DNA of 5,972 nt from an uncultured Mollicutes bacterium (GCA_900551385.1 URVS01000094.1:1-5972), one strand, 5' to 3'. Positions 1-5,884 are shown, numbered from the stretch's first letter. A program made the numbers and translations. Notes: a model not told the origin generated them from the sequence alone.

Positions 1-1407
1 ATATGTTTTTTTATTGTTTATTTCTTCTTCAATTAGATATCCTTGAATAATTAGGTTATTAAGTATTGATTTTCTAAAAAAAGTTGAATTAGAAATATTT
101 AAATAATCTGTAATTTCTTTTACATTTTTCTTTTCATTATAACAAAAAGCAAGAATTGAAATATCATATTTTCCACTATTAGAAATAGGCTTTAAAATAT
201 TTATTGATTCTTCATCCATTTGTACACCATCTTCATAAGTTAAATCAGGTAAAACAATAGAAAATTGATTGTTTTTTGAGAAAATGAATGGTTTATGTTT
301 ATCTTCAACATCTTTATAATCTTCTAATATTTTTTCAAACCCAGTTCCTTTTGCTTCCATAACTTTGCATAATATAAAAATGTTACAAATTAACTCATTT
401 CTTCTACGTGAAATAAATGAATCTAATTTATATGTTTTTTTAATCTCTTCTGATTCATAAAAATCTCCAGGAGAAGAAATAACTAATCTATTTTTAAATA
501 AATCTACATAAATGGCAGTGCCTTTTAAAAAATAATCTCTATGAGCTAAAGAATTTATTATAGCTTCAAAGACACTTCTTTGTGGAAAAGAATCAATATC
601 TATTCTTTTGGTATCTTCTTTTATAAATCCATGATTCATTTTTTGATTAATAAATTCCCACATATATTTGTAACAATAAATTAAATTTCCTTTAAAAGAA
701 TTACTAGCAATTATTTGATTATCACCACGAGTTAACCCTTTATATAAAGAACATACAATAGTAGTATCTTCACCAGTATAATCATCTAAAAAAAGAGTTG
801 AACCTTTAAATAAAAATTTATCTTTATTGAAAAAGTTAATAGAGGCTAATTCTTTTTCTTTTAAATCCATATTTGTATTTTCTTTATAAAAAGAAAAAAG
901 AGTTTTAAAGTTATTAATATCATATTTTTGATCAGTAATTTGAGTGTCATATTTTGGTGTATTCCCTTTTAAACTCATAGAAATAATTTCTTCTGTTGTT
1001 GCAGGAGCAGTATAACCATCTTTTCTTACGTATATCATAGGCATACCTTGATATTTTAAAATAATAGGTTTTATATTTGATTCCAATACATTTATTTGCA
1101 TTATGTATCTTTTTTTATCGTTTACAATATAAGGTAATAAATCAATATTTATTGTAGGTATTGTTTCAAAATGAGCCTTAATTTGATTGTAAAAATATAT
1201 TTTTTCTTTATCTATTTCTTCAATATCAAAACCTATTAATTTATTTGTTTTATTTTCTACACCTAAAAATAAAATTCCTCCTTTAGAATTAGCAAATCCT
1301 CCGATAGTCTTTAGCCAACCTAAAATATTGTCTCTATCTAAACGTGATTTACATTCATAAATAGAATTTTCTGTATCATAATCATTAAAAATATCATTTA
1401 GTTTCAT
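1..1407 (-). CDS. Schlafen AlbA_2 / HATPase / winged-helix protein, 3'-truncated by window edge
   Basis: The frame is open from an ATG at 1405-1407 (minus strand) to base 1, giving 469 residues with no stop, so the C-terminus lies outside the window. An AAGGTG Shine-Dalgarno (1414-1419) six bases upstream supports the start. Residues about 14-145 look like a Schlafen AlbA_2 domain: YECKS around E18/K20, then KTIGGFANSKGGILFLGV (33-50) and a VRKDGYTAPAT segment (128-137). Residues about 270-390 match the GHKL-type ATPase module found in this family: PQRSVFEAIINSLAHRDY (275-292, N-box with E281 and N285), ISSPGDF (310-316) and EAKGTGFEKI (351-360). Residues about 412-465 look like a winged helix (VKEITDYLNISNSTFFRKSI). 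Such proteins are usually annotated as ATP-binding proteins or putative transcriptional regulators. Their biochemical role is mostly unknown, and some Schlafen-type domains act as RNases. I infer a nucleic-acid-binding regulator. The phased repeats in its promoter fit autoregulation. Nothing appears broken. Confidence 0.9.
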   Translation of the reverse strand, partial: MKLNDIFNDYDTENSIYECKSRLDRDNILGWLKTIGGFANSKGGILFLGVENKTNKLIGFDIEEIDKEKIYFYNQIKAHFETIPTINIDLLPYIVNDKKRYIMQINVLESNIKPIILKYQGMPMIYVRKDGYTAPATTEEIISMSLKGNTPKYDTQITDQKYDINNFKTLFSFYKENTNMDLKEKELASINFFNKDKFLFKGSTLFLDDYTGEDTTIVCSLYKGLTRGDNQIIASNSFKGNLIYCYKYMWEFINQKMNHGFIKEDTKRIDIDSFPQRSVFEAIINSLAHRDYFLKGTAIYVDLFKNRLVISSPGDFYESEEIKKTYKLDSFISRRRNELICNIFILCKVMEAKGTGFEKILEDYKDVEDKHKPFIFSKNNQFSIVLPDLTYEDGVQMDEESINILKPISNSGKYDISILAFCYNEKKNVKEITDYLNISNSTFFRKSILNNLIIQGYLIEEEINNKKTY

Positions 1408-1419
1408 AAATATCACCTT

Positions 1420-1493
1420 AATTCAATATTACTTCAAGCAAACTTCAAAGTCAACTTCAAAAGAGCTTCAAAGGAATATTGAAGTAACTTCAA
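1420..1493. repeat. Helically phased ACTTCAA (TTGAAGT) repeats, probable operator of the AlbA_2 gene
   Basis: Exact ACTTCAA copies lie at 1431-1437, 1442-1448, 1454-1460 and 1487-1493. One-mismatch copies are at 1420-1426 (AATTCAA) and 1465-1471 (GCTTCAA). An inverted copy (TTGAAGT) is at 1479-1485. Starts of the direct copies are 11, 11, 12, 11 and 22 bases apart, so all face nearly the same side of the helix. The inverted copy and the last direct copy form a perfect 7-1-7 dyad (1479-1493). The array covers the -35, the spacer and the upstream part of the putative promoter. It stops at the AlbA_2 side and does not extend into the lysS leader. Binding by the AlbA_2 protein itself through its winged helix is an inference; the repeats are seen directly. 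Confidence 0.8.
1426..1454 (-). promoter_or_regulatory. Putative sigma-A-type promoter of the AlbA_2 gene
   Basis: On the minus strand TTGACT (1449-1454, five of six bases of the -35 consensus) is followed by exactly 17 bases and then TAATAT (1426-1431, four of six of the -10 consensus). Transcription would start near 1419-1420, right at the Shine-Dalgarno, giving an unusually short leader of about 12 bases. The spacer and -35 are built from the TTGAAGT repeats described separately, so a repeat-binding protein would compete with polymerase. The short leader is the main reason for doubt. Confidence 0.45.
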
Positions 1494-1578
1494 CGCTTTA
1501 AAATAGTGCTTATTATTAATATTTACTAAAAATTTAACTAAAAATTATTATTTTAAATAATAAATAAAACTATATTTC

Positions 1579-1607
1579 TTTAAAAAACAAAAAAATTCTT
1601 ATAGAAT
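1579..1607 (+). promoter_or_regulatory. Weak candidate promoter for lysS
   Basis: TTTAAA (1579-1584) and TAGAAT (1602-1607) are 17 bases apart and would start transcription about 12 bases before the lysS ATG. In such AT-rich DNA several other pairs are possible, so this is only the best-placed candidate. No T-box leader features (specifier stem, T-box bulge sequence) are visible upstream of lysS. The rest of 1494-1625 is low-complexity AT sequence in which I see nothing else. Confidence 0.3.
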
Positions 1608-1625
1608 AAAATAGAGGTAAAAAAA

Positions 1626-3122
1626 ATGGAAGAAAAATTAACAGATCAAGAAATTGTTAGAAGACAAAAAGTAGAAAAATTAAAAGAATTAGGAATTGAC
1701 CCTTTTGGACAAGCATATTCAAGAACAACCTGGTCACAAGATATTAAAGATAAAGTTAAAGGTTTATCACATGAAGAAGTAGAAGCTTTAAATTTAGAAG
1801 TATCTGTAGCAGGTAGAATCATGTTCATTAGAAAAATGGGTAAAGCAAGTTTCTTTTCTATCCAAGATATTAAAGGAAAAATTCAAATATACATTTCTTT
1901 AAATGATGTTGGTGAACAAACTTATGCTTTATTTAAGATGGCTGATGTTGGTGATATTGTTGGAGTTAAAGGAAAAGTTATGTTAACTCAAACAGGTGAA
2001 CCTACTATTAAATGTTTTGAATATACTCATTTAACTAAAGCATTAAGACCATTACCAGAAAAATTCCATGGCTTAACAGATAAAGAAGAAAGATATCGTA
2101 GAAGATATGTTGATTTAATCATGAATGAAGAAGCAAAAAGAGTAGCTATAGCTAGACCAAAAATCATTCGTGCTGTTCAAGAATATTGTGATTCATTAGG
2201 CTTTATTGAAGTTGAAACACCTGTACTTTCACCAATTCAAGGTGGCGCAAGTGCTAGACCATTTATTACTCATCACAATGCTTTAGATAGAGATTTCTAT
2301 TTAAGAATTGCTACTGAATTACCATTAAAAAGATTAATTGTTGGTGGTTTAGAAAAAGTTTATGAAATTGGTAGATTATTTAGAAACGAAGGAATGGATT
2401 TAACTCATAACCCTGAATTCACTACTATTGAATTATATGAAGCTTATGGTGATTTATCTTCAATGATGAAAATAACAGAAGGAATAATCCGTTTTGCTGC
2501 TAAAAAATTAGGCGATAAAACAGAATTTATGGATATTTTTAATCCTGAAGGAGAAAAAATAGATATTTCTAAACCATTTAGAGTAGTAACAATGTGCGAT
2601 ATGATTAAAGAATATGTTGGTATTGATTTTAAAAATAATCATTATACATTAGATGAAGCTAAAGAATTAGCGGCTAAACACAACATTAAAGTTGAAAAAC
2701 ATTTTACAGTAGGACATATTATTGATGCTTTCTTTGAAACATATTGTGAAGATAAATTAATTCAACCTACTTTCTTATGTGGACACCCAGTTGAAATATC
2801 ACCATTAACTAAAATTGATCCTGAAGATCCAAGATTTGTTCAAAGATTTGAATTATATATTGGTGGACATGAATTCGCTAACGCATATACAGAATTAAAT
2901 GATCCTATTGAACAAAAAAATAGATTCTTAGAACAATTAAAAGAAAAAGATGCTGGTAATGATGAAGCAAATGATATGGATACAGATTTCGTAGAAGCTC
3001 TTGAATATGGTATGCCACCATGTGGAGGAGTTGGAATTGGAATTGATAGATTAGTAATGTTCTTAACTGAACAAACATCAATTAGAGAAGTCTTACTTTT
3101 CCCACATATGAAAAACAAATAA
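1626..3122 (+). CDS. lysS: Lysyl-tRNA synthetase, class II
   Basis: This cytoplasmic enzyme charges tRNA-Lys with lysine using ATP. The 498-residue length is normal for the bacterial class II enzyme. An N-terminal helix leads to the OB-fold anticodon-binding domain at about 57-137 (VAGRIMFIRKMGKASFFSIQD). The catalytic core has motif 1 at about 176-201 (GFIEVETPVL), then GGASARPFIT (206-215) and LRIATELPLKRLIVGG (226-241). Motif 2 is at 248-272 (GRLFRNEGMDLTHNPEFT), HPVEISPLTK is at 387-396, and motif 3 is at 467-480 (GGVGIGIDRLVMFL, with R475). The ATG at 1626 is preceded by AGAGG (1613-1617) at 8-base spacing, and the start matches the family N-terminus (DQEIVRRQKVEKLKELGIDPFG). The stop is TAA. 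No catalytic region is missing. It has no functional link to its neighbours; it is transcribed away from the AlbA_2 gene and towards the membrane-protein cassette. No classical T-tailed terminator follows, so read-through into the next gene is possible. Confidence 0.98.
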   Translation: MEEKLTDQEIVRRQKVEKLKELGIDPFGQAYSRTTWSQDIKDKVKGLSHEEVEALNLEVSVAGRIMFIRKMGKASFFSIQDIKGKIQIYISLNDVGEQTYALFKMADVGDIVGVKGKVMLTQTGEPTIKCFEYTHLTKALRPLPEKFHGLTDKEERYRRRYVDLIMNEEAKRVAIARPKIIRAVQEYCDSLGFIEVETPVLSPIQGGASARPFITHHNALDRDFYLRIATELPLKRLIVGGLEKVYEIGRLFRNEGMDLTHNPEFTTIELYEAYGDLSSMMKITEGIIRFAAKKLGDKTEFMDIFNPEGEKIDISKPFRVVTMCDMIKEYVGIDFKNNHYTLDEAKELAAKHNIKVEKHFTVGHIIDAFFETYCEDKLIQPTFLCGHPVEISPLTKIDPEDPRFVQRFELYIGGHEFANAYTELNDPIEQKNRFLEQLKEKDAGNDEANDMDTDFVEALEYGMPPCGGVGIGIDRLVMFLTEQTSIREVLLFPHMKNK

Positions 3123-3124
3123 TT

Positions 3125-3144
3125 TTCGACAAAATTCGACAAAA
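3125..3144 (-). promoter_or_regulatory. Two perfect tandem Spo0A-box-like sites (10-bp period)
   Basis: The plus strand has TTCGACAAAA twice without interruption (3125-3134 and 3135-3144), beginning three bases after the lysS stop. Read on the minus strand each unit is TTTTGTCGAA, which contains the full 0A-box core TGTCGAA recognised by Spo0A in Bacillota. Tandem boxes repeating every 10 bp are the known arrangement for paired Spo0A binding, as at the Bacillus subtilis abrB promoter. The match is seen directly; binding, and the presence of Spo0A in this organism, are inferences. The likely target is the membrane-protein cassette starting 150 bp downstream. A chance tandem duplication is the alternative. 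Confidence 0.5.
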
Positions 3145-3155
3145 ATATATGTAAA

Positions 3156-3173
3156 TGGTTCAAATTTGAACCA
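3156..3173. repeat. 18-bp perfect palindrome between lysS and the cassette
   Basis: TGGTTCAAATTTGAACCA equals its own reverse complement. It lies 11 bp downstream of the tandem 0A-like sites. As RNA it would form a 7-bp stem with a 4-base AAUU loop, but A-rich sequence rather than a T-run follows on the plus strand, so it is not a standard terminator of lysS. A dimeric repressor or activator operator is the more natural reading, with a weak or non-canonical terminator as the alternative. Confidence 0.6.
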
Positions 3174-3284
3174 AAATTAAGAAAAAATTGTTAAAATTAA
3201 AAGAAAAAAATCAAAAAATGATGAAATAAGATATATATTAATTCATTATATAAATGATATCTTTGAGATAGACAACGTTGCTCT

Positions 3285-3290
3285 GGAGGG
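3285..3290 (+). promoter_or_regulatory. Strong Shine-Dalgarno that fixes the start of the membrane protein
   Basis: GGAGGG (within CTGGAGGG) ends five bases before the ATG at 3296. An upstream in-frame TTG at 3278 would place this site inside the coding region and has no Shine-Dalgarno of its own, so 3296 is the preferred start. A small hairpin (3258-3262 with 3266-3270) and the palindrome CAACGTTG (3273-3280) sit just before it. The 3265-3300 stretch is visibly richer in G+C than its surroundings. Confidence 0.8.
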
Positions 3291-3295
3291 ATTAC

Positions 3296-3988
3296 ATGGG
3301 TATCAAAAAGAAGTTAAAAGAAAAGTTGACCGAAGAAATGGAAAGTAGATTCCACATGGAAGACAAATACGATGAAGTCATAAAAAATGTCAAATTTGCG
3401 GATTCGCCAACTGAAGAAGAACCAACAATTAATGCAGATAATAAAATTATTGAAGATGAAGATGATGATTATGAACCATTTGACGCTATTGCGGCAATCA
3501 AAAAAAATCATTTCATTTTTGGAAAACTTCCATTTGTATGTGCCTGCTTAACTGTTGTGGTTGCTGTTGCAATCGTTTCTATGACTTTAGTTGCTGTAGG
3601 TGGCAAGTTGGCTTATTATGATGATGAAGGTCGTGTAATAGCTAATAGTATTAAGACTGCCAAAAATGATTTGGAAAAAAATTATAATGAAAAAAATACT
3701 GCTTTACTATGTTCAAATTATTTAGGTGAAAAAACTGTTATTAATTTATTTTCTAACGAAGAATCTAATTATTATATTCAAATATTTGATTCTGGTAAAA
3801 CAGAAGAATTTTTAAGATTTATTGTATCAATAAATGATAAATCTCGAGTATTTATTAATAATGTAAATGGTGCTTCTTATATTACACTTCTTAATGATTC
3901 ATCTTTTCCAGTTGTTAAAGGAGATATCTTATACGGGTCTGTGTACCTTAATAATGTTCTAACAACTAAAATTATATATAATTTTTAG
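3296..3988 (+). CDS. Single-pass membrane protein of unknown function with acidic N-terminal tail
   Basis: I do not recognise this 230-residue protein. Residues 1-30 are strongly charged and probably helical (KKKLKEKLTEEMESRF). Residues 34-63 are an acidic, low-complexity linker including EDEDDDYE (53-60). KKNHFIFGK precedes one transmembrane segment at about 78-101 (LPFVCACLTVVVAVAIVSMTLVAV). Residues 102-230 form the other-side domain, which looks beta-rich (YYIQIFDSG, LRFIVSIND, ASYITLLND, GDILYGSVYLNN). Positive residues before the segment suggest the N-terminus is cytoplasmic and the C-terminal domain is outside. This resembles in layout, though not in recognisable sequence, single-pass anti-sigma or signalling proteins. 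The start is set by GGAGGG. The first half of the gene uses more G/C-rich codons than the second half. An S8 protease follows 57 bp downstream on the same strand, so this could be its partner, substrate or regulator; that is inference only. Confidence 0.8.
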   Translation: MGIKKKLKEKLTEEMESRFHMEDKYDEVIKNVKFADSPTEEEPTINADNKIIEDEDDDYEPFDAIAAIKKNHFIFGKLPFVCACLTVVVAVAIVSMTLVAVGGKLAYYDDEGRVIANSIKTAKNDLEKNYNEKNTALLCSNYLGEKTVINLFSNEESNYYIQIFDSGKTEEFLRFIVSINDKSRVFINNVNGASYITLLNDSSFPVVKGDILYGSVYLNNVLTTKIIYNF

Positions 3989-4007
3989 GTTTATTTATTG
4001 TAGCGAT

Positions 4008-4013
4008 TATAAT
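4008..4013 (+). promoter_or_regulatory. Candidate -10 box upstream of the S8 protease
   Basis: TATAAT matches the -10 consensus exactly and would start transcription near 4020, about 26 bases before the protease ATG. The -35 position (around 3984-3990, TTAGGT) is poor and overlaps the stop codon of the upstream gene. It may be chance in AT-rich DNA, but a private promoter here would mean that transcripts reach the terminator-like hairpin at 4064-4102 almost immediately. Confidence 0.3.
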
Positions 4014-4045
4014 TTTTAAATCTTATATTAAATAGTTGATATTTA

Positions 4046-5722
4046 ATGATTAATCTTAAATTTATCGGGGTTGTGGGTTTACTTGCAACTCCGATTTTTT
4101 TTGGTGTGTTTAATGAAAACACAACCCCATCTAAAATAATTTTTGAAAGTAAAAATTTACAAAAACTTACTCTTGATAATAAAGCTAACGAATCGCTTAC
4201 TGATATTTCGACTGAAGATATCAATATTTCGGTGAAGTTTAACTATGATAATTTTGATATTAAGGAGCAAATGAATGTAAGTGGAAATTTTGAAGATTAT
4301 CGAGATGAGTTTTATGAAAAAAGTAAAAAATATTTTTCTACTAAAAATAATGAATTAATGAAAAAAATTGATACAACAAATATGGAAAATATTTATGTAT
4401 CAAAATATACTCCTTTTTTTAATTTCACACTAAAAACAAAAGATTTAAGCATGTCTAGTATGTCTCCGGTTGAGACATTGGCAAAAAAAGATTATATTGA
4501 TGAAATAAATATCAAATATCCTGCTAATCGTACAACAAAAGAAAAACTTTATGGTGTAAAAGATACTTTAGGTATTAATCATATTACTGATGATCTTGGC
4601 TACACTGGTAAAGGAGTGAAGGTGGGTGTATTAGATGTAGGTGTTATTGATAAAAATAATGAAGTTTTTGAAGGAAAAAACATCACAATTAAATCAGAAT
4701 TATTAGGAATAAAAAATGTTCAAGACCATGCTACTGGTATGGGGTCAATTATAGGAGGTAATGAAGGTATTGCTCCTGATTGTAGCTTATATAGTTTACA
4801 AGCAATTCTTGGTTTCGAGGAAGAATTTGATTGGTTATTAGACAATAGAGTAGATATTGTTAATGCTAGTATTGGCTCAGGAACTGTAAACGGAAAATAT
4901 AATTCTGATTCAGCATATTTTGATTATATTATTAGACAATATAAATTGATAGTTTTTGCTGCAGCTGGGAATGAAGGTGGCGATGATGGTAGCGGAAATG
5001 CTTATGTGGCTAATCCAGGATTAGGTTATAATGTTTTTACTGTTGGAGATTGTAACAGTTGGTTTAGCCCAACTTGGGAGTCATCTTATGTAACAGTTGA
5101 AGGACCTACTAAACCAAATATTACTGCAATTGGAATAGATGTTGATATTCCAGGATTTAGTAGCTCATACACAGGAACATCAATTTCTACTGCTGTTGTT
5201 TCTGGTTGCACTGCTTTACTACTTGAAAAATATCCTGAATTAAAAGGTAATCCGGCAGCTGTATATGCTTTACTTGGCGCAAATACAAGTAATGTTGCAA
5301 ATCATTATGGAAAACATAACGAACCAAGAGTTTATGAAGGAACAGGTTGTATTAATATTGATAGAGCATTTGCAAACGAATATTTATTAAGATATGGACA
5401 TAGTACTAATAGTGATTATTATATTATGACTCCATGTACTCCTGGTAGTGGTGATGTTTTAAAAGTGTACGGCTTTTGGTTAGCGTATTCTGATGGAACA
5501 GTTAAATCTTTAAAGTTTCATGATTATGATATTATTTTAGTGGATATTAATAATGCAACAAAAATGAGAACAAGAGGAGTAAAGAATAATTTTGAATATA
5601 TTGAGTATCCAGTTTATACTGAAAGTCATTATCAAGCAAAATTTTCTCTTGTTGATTATAATGAAGATTTGGGTTCAGTAGATGATGATTGTGGTTTTGC
5701 AATAGGTTTTATTGAACCATAA
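4046..5722 (+). CDS. Subtilisin-family (S8) serine protease, probably secreted or membrane-anchored
   Basis: This 558-residue protein carries all S8 catalytic elements: Asp197 in VGVLDVGVID, His228 in DHATGMGSII, the oxyanion Asn309 in FAAAGNEGG and Ser379 in YTGTSISTAVVSG. GIAP (241-244) after the His motif is also typical. The usual DTG/DSG is DVG, HGTH is HATG, and the proline of GTSMAxP is Ala383, so it is a divergent but apparently active member. Residues 6-22 are hydrophobic and suit a signal or anchor segment without a clear AXA cleavage site. About 40-165 is a prodomain-like stretch. The peptidase domain spans about 170-445. About 455-558 is an extra beta-rich domain ending LVDYNEDL...FAIGF, reminiscent of C-terminal beta-sandwich domains of secreted proteases. 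A TGA stop at 4037 limits upstream starts. The ATG has no Shine-Dalgarno, which is odd beside its neighbours. An internal ATG at 4271 after AAGGAG is less likely because it would remove the signal segment. Six cysteines are present. Confidence 0.92.
   Translation: MINLKFIGVVGLLATPIFFGVFNENTTPSKIIFESKNLQKLTLDNKANESLTDISTEDINISVKFNYDNFDIKEQMNVSGNFEDYRDEFYEKSKKYFSTKNNELMKKIDTTNMENIYVSKYTPFFNFTLKTKDLSMSSMSPVETLAKKDYIDEINIKYPANRTTKEKLYGVKDTLGINHITDDLGYTGKGVKVGVLDVGVIDKNNEVFEGKNITIKSELLGIKNVQDHATGMGSIIGGNEGIAPDCSLYSLQAILGFEEEFDWLLDNRVDIVNASIGSGTVNGKYNSDSAYFDYIIRQYKLIVFAAAGNEGGDDGSGNAYVANPGLGYNVFTVGDCNSWFSPTWESSYVTVEGPTKPNITAIGIDVDIPGFSSSYTGTSISTAVVSGCTALLLEKYPELKGNPAAVYALLGANTSNVANHYGKHNEPRVYEGTGCINIDRAFANEYLLRYGHSTNSDYYIMTPCTPGSGDVLKVYGFWLAYSDGTVKSLKFHDYDIILVDINNATKMRTRGVKNNFEYIEYPVYTESHYQAKFSLVDYNEDLGSVDDDCGFAIGFIEP
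4064..4102 (+). terminator. Intrinsic-terminator-like hairpin inside the 5' end of the protease gene
   Basis: The 5' arm ATCGGGGTTG (4064-4073) pairs with CAACTCCGAT (4086-4095) over 10 bp with a single G-U wobble, leaving a 12-base loop. The T-run 4095-4102 follows directly. This is the standard Rho-independent terminator shape, yet it lies in codons 7-19 of the S8 gene, encoding the hydrophobic signal segment. It could end transcripts coming from the membrane-protein gene so that only part of them continues into the protease. A leading ribosome would cover it, so translation could control it. Shape and T-run are seen directly; termination activity is inferred. Confidence 0.6.
4067..4128 (+). 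promoter_or_regulatory. Alternative pairing that would disrupt the terminator hairpin
   Basis: GGGGTTGTG (4067-4075) is perfectly complementary to CACAACCCC (4120-4128), nine pairs including six G-C. It uses the same bases as the 5' arm of the terminator-like hairpin, so the two structures exclude each other. A third small hairpin (4105-4111 with 4117-4123) competes for the distal arm. However, the distal arm is transcribed after the T-run, so it could only rescue transcripts if polymerase pauses or has already passed. It may instead affect translation or mRNA stability. Function is inferred. Confidence 0.4.
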
Positions 5723-5734
5723 AAGAGGATATTA

Positions 5735-5884
5735 ATGAGAAAAAATAATAGAATTCGTTATATTTCTAAACCAATAGATATTCCTGATGATTTGAAAAGG
5801 CAATTTTATGATTATCTATGTGGAAATATATCGATAGTTAATAGAATTAAAAGTTTTATTAGAAGTTATTTTGATATTGATTAA
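5735..5884 (+). CDS. Small cationic protein of unknown function (49 residues)
   Basis: ATG at 5735 opens 49 codons ending in TAA at 5882-5884. AAGAGGA (5723-5729) lies five bases upstream, a better Shine-Dalgarno than that of the protease, and supports a real gene. The start is 12 bp after the protease stop, so the two are very probably co-transcribed. The N-terminus is basic (MRKNNRIRYISK), followed by IDIPDDLKRQFYDYL and a likely amphipathic helix NISIVNRIKSFIRSYF (31-46). There are ten Lys/Arg against six Asp, one cysteine (C29), no signal peptide and no membrane span. There is no double-glycine leader or cysteine/serine-rich core, so a classical bacteriocin or RiPP precursor is unlikely. 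I do not recognise it. It could be a cytoplasmic regulator or accessory of the upstream protease. Confidence 0.65.
   Translation: MRKNNRIRYISKPIDIPDDLKRQFYDYLCGNISIVNRIKSFIRSYFDID

Noticed and set aside
1545..1563. 9-1-9 all-A/T dyad upstream of lysS
   Set aside because: Pure A/T symmetric sequence is expected often in such AT-rich intergenic DNA, and there is no independent support for function.
1494..1625. T-box or other riboswitch in the lysS leader
   Set aside because: The leader is low-complexity AT sequence without conserved T-box bulge, terminator or lysine-riboswitch-like stems.
1646..1828. Minus-strand 60-codon frame inside lysS
   Set aside because: Antisense shadow of a clearly real lysS; no Shine-Dalgarno or recognisable product.
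2840..3163. Minus-strand 107-codon frame over the lysS 3' end
   Set aside because: Antisense to conserved motif 3 of lysS. Its start codon region overlaps the palindrome but no family features are visible.
3157..3172. GGTTCAAATTTGAACC as a tRNA T-arm
   Set aside because: It resembles the TpsiC consensus, but no acceptor, D-arm or anticodon arm is present around it. It is better described as a perfect palindrome.
3278..3280. TTG start for the membrane protein
   Set aside because: It would put the strong GGAGGG site inside the coding region, whereas the ATG at 3296 is correctly spaced from it.
3314..3511. Minus-strand 65-codon Phe/Ile-rich frame
   Set aside because: Composition is that expected from the complement of the Lys/Glu/Asp-rich plus-strand tail; a shadow.
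3991..4224. Minus-strand 77-codon frame over the protease start
   Set aside because: Antisense to the protease signal/prodomain region, with no supporting ribosome site or recognisable motif.
4271..4273. Internal ATG after AAGGAG as protease start
   Set aside because: The spacing to AAGGAG is only three bases and this start would delete the signal-like segment. It is kept only as a minor alternative.
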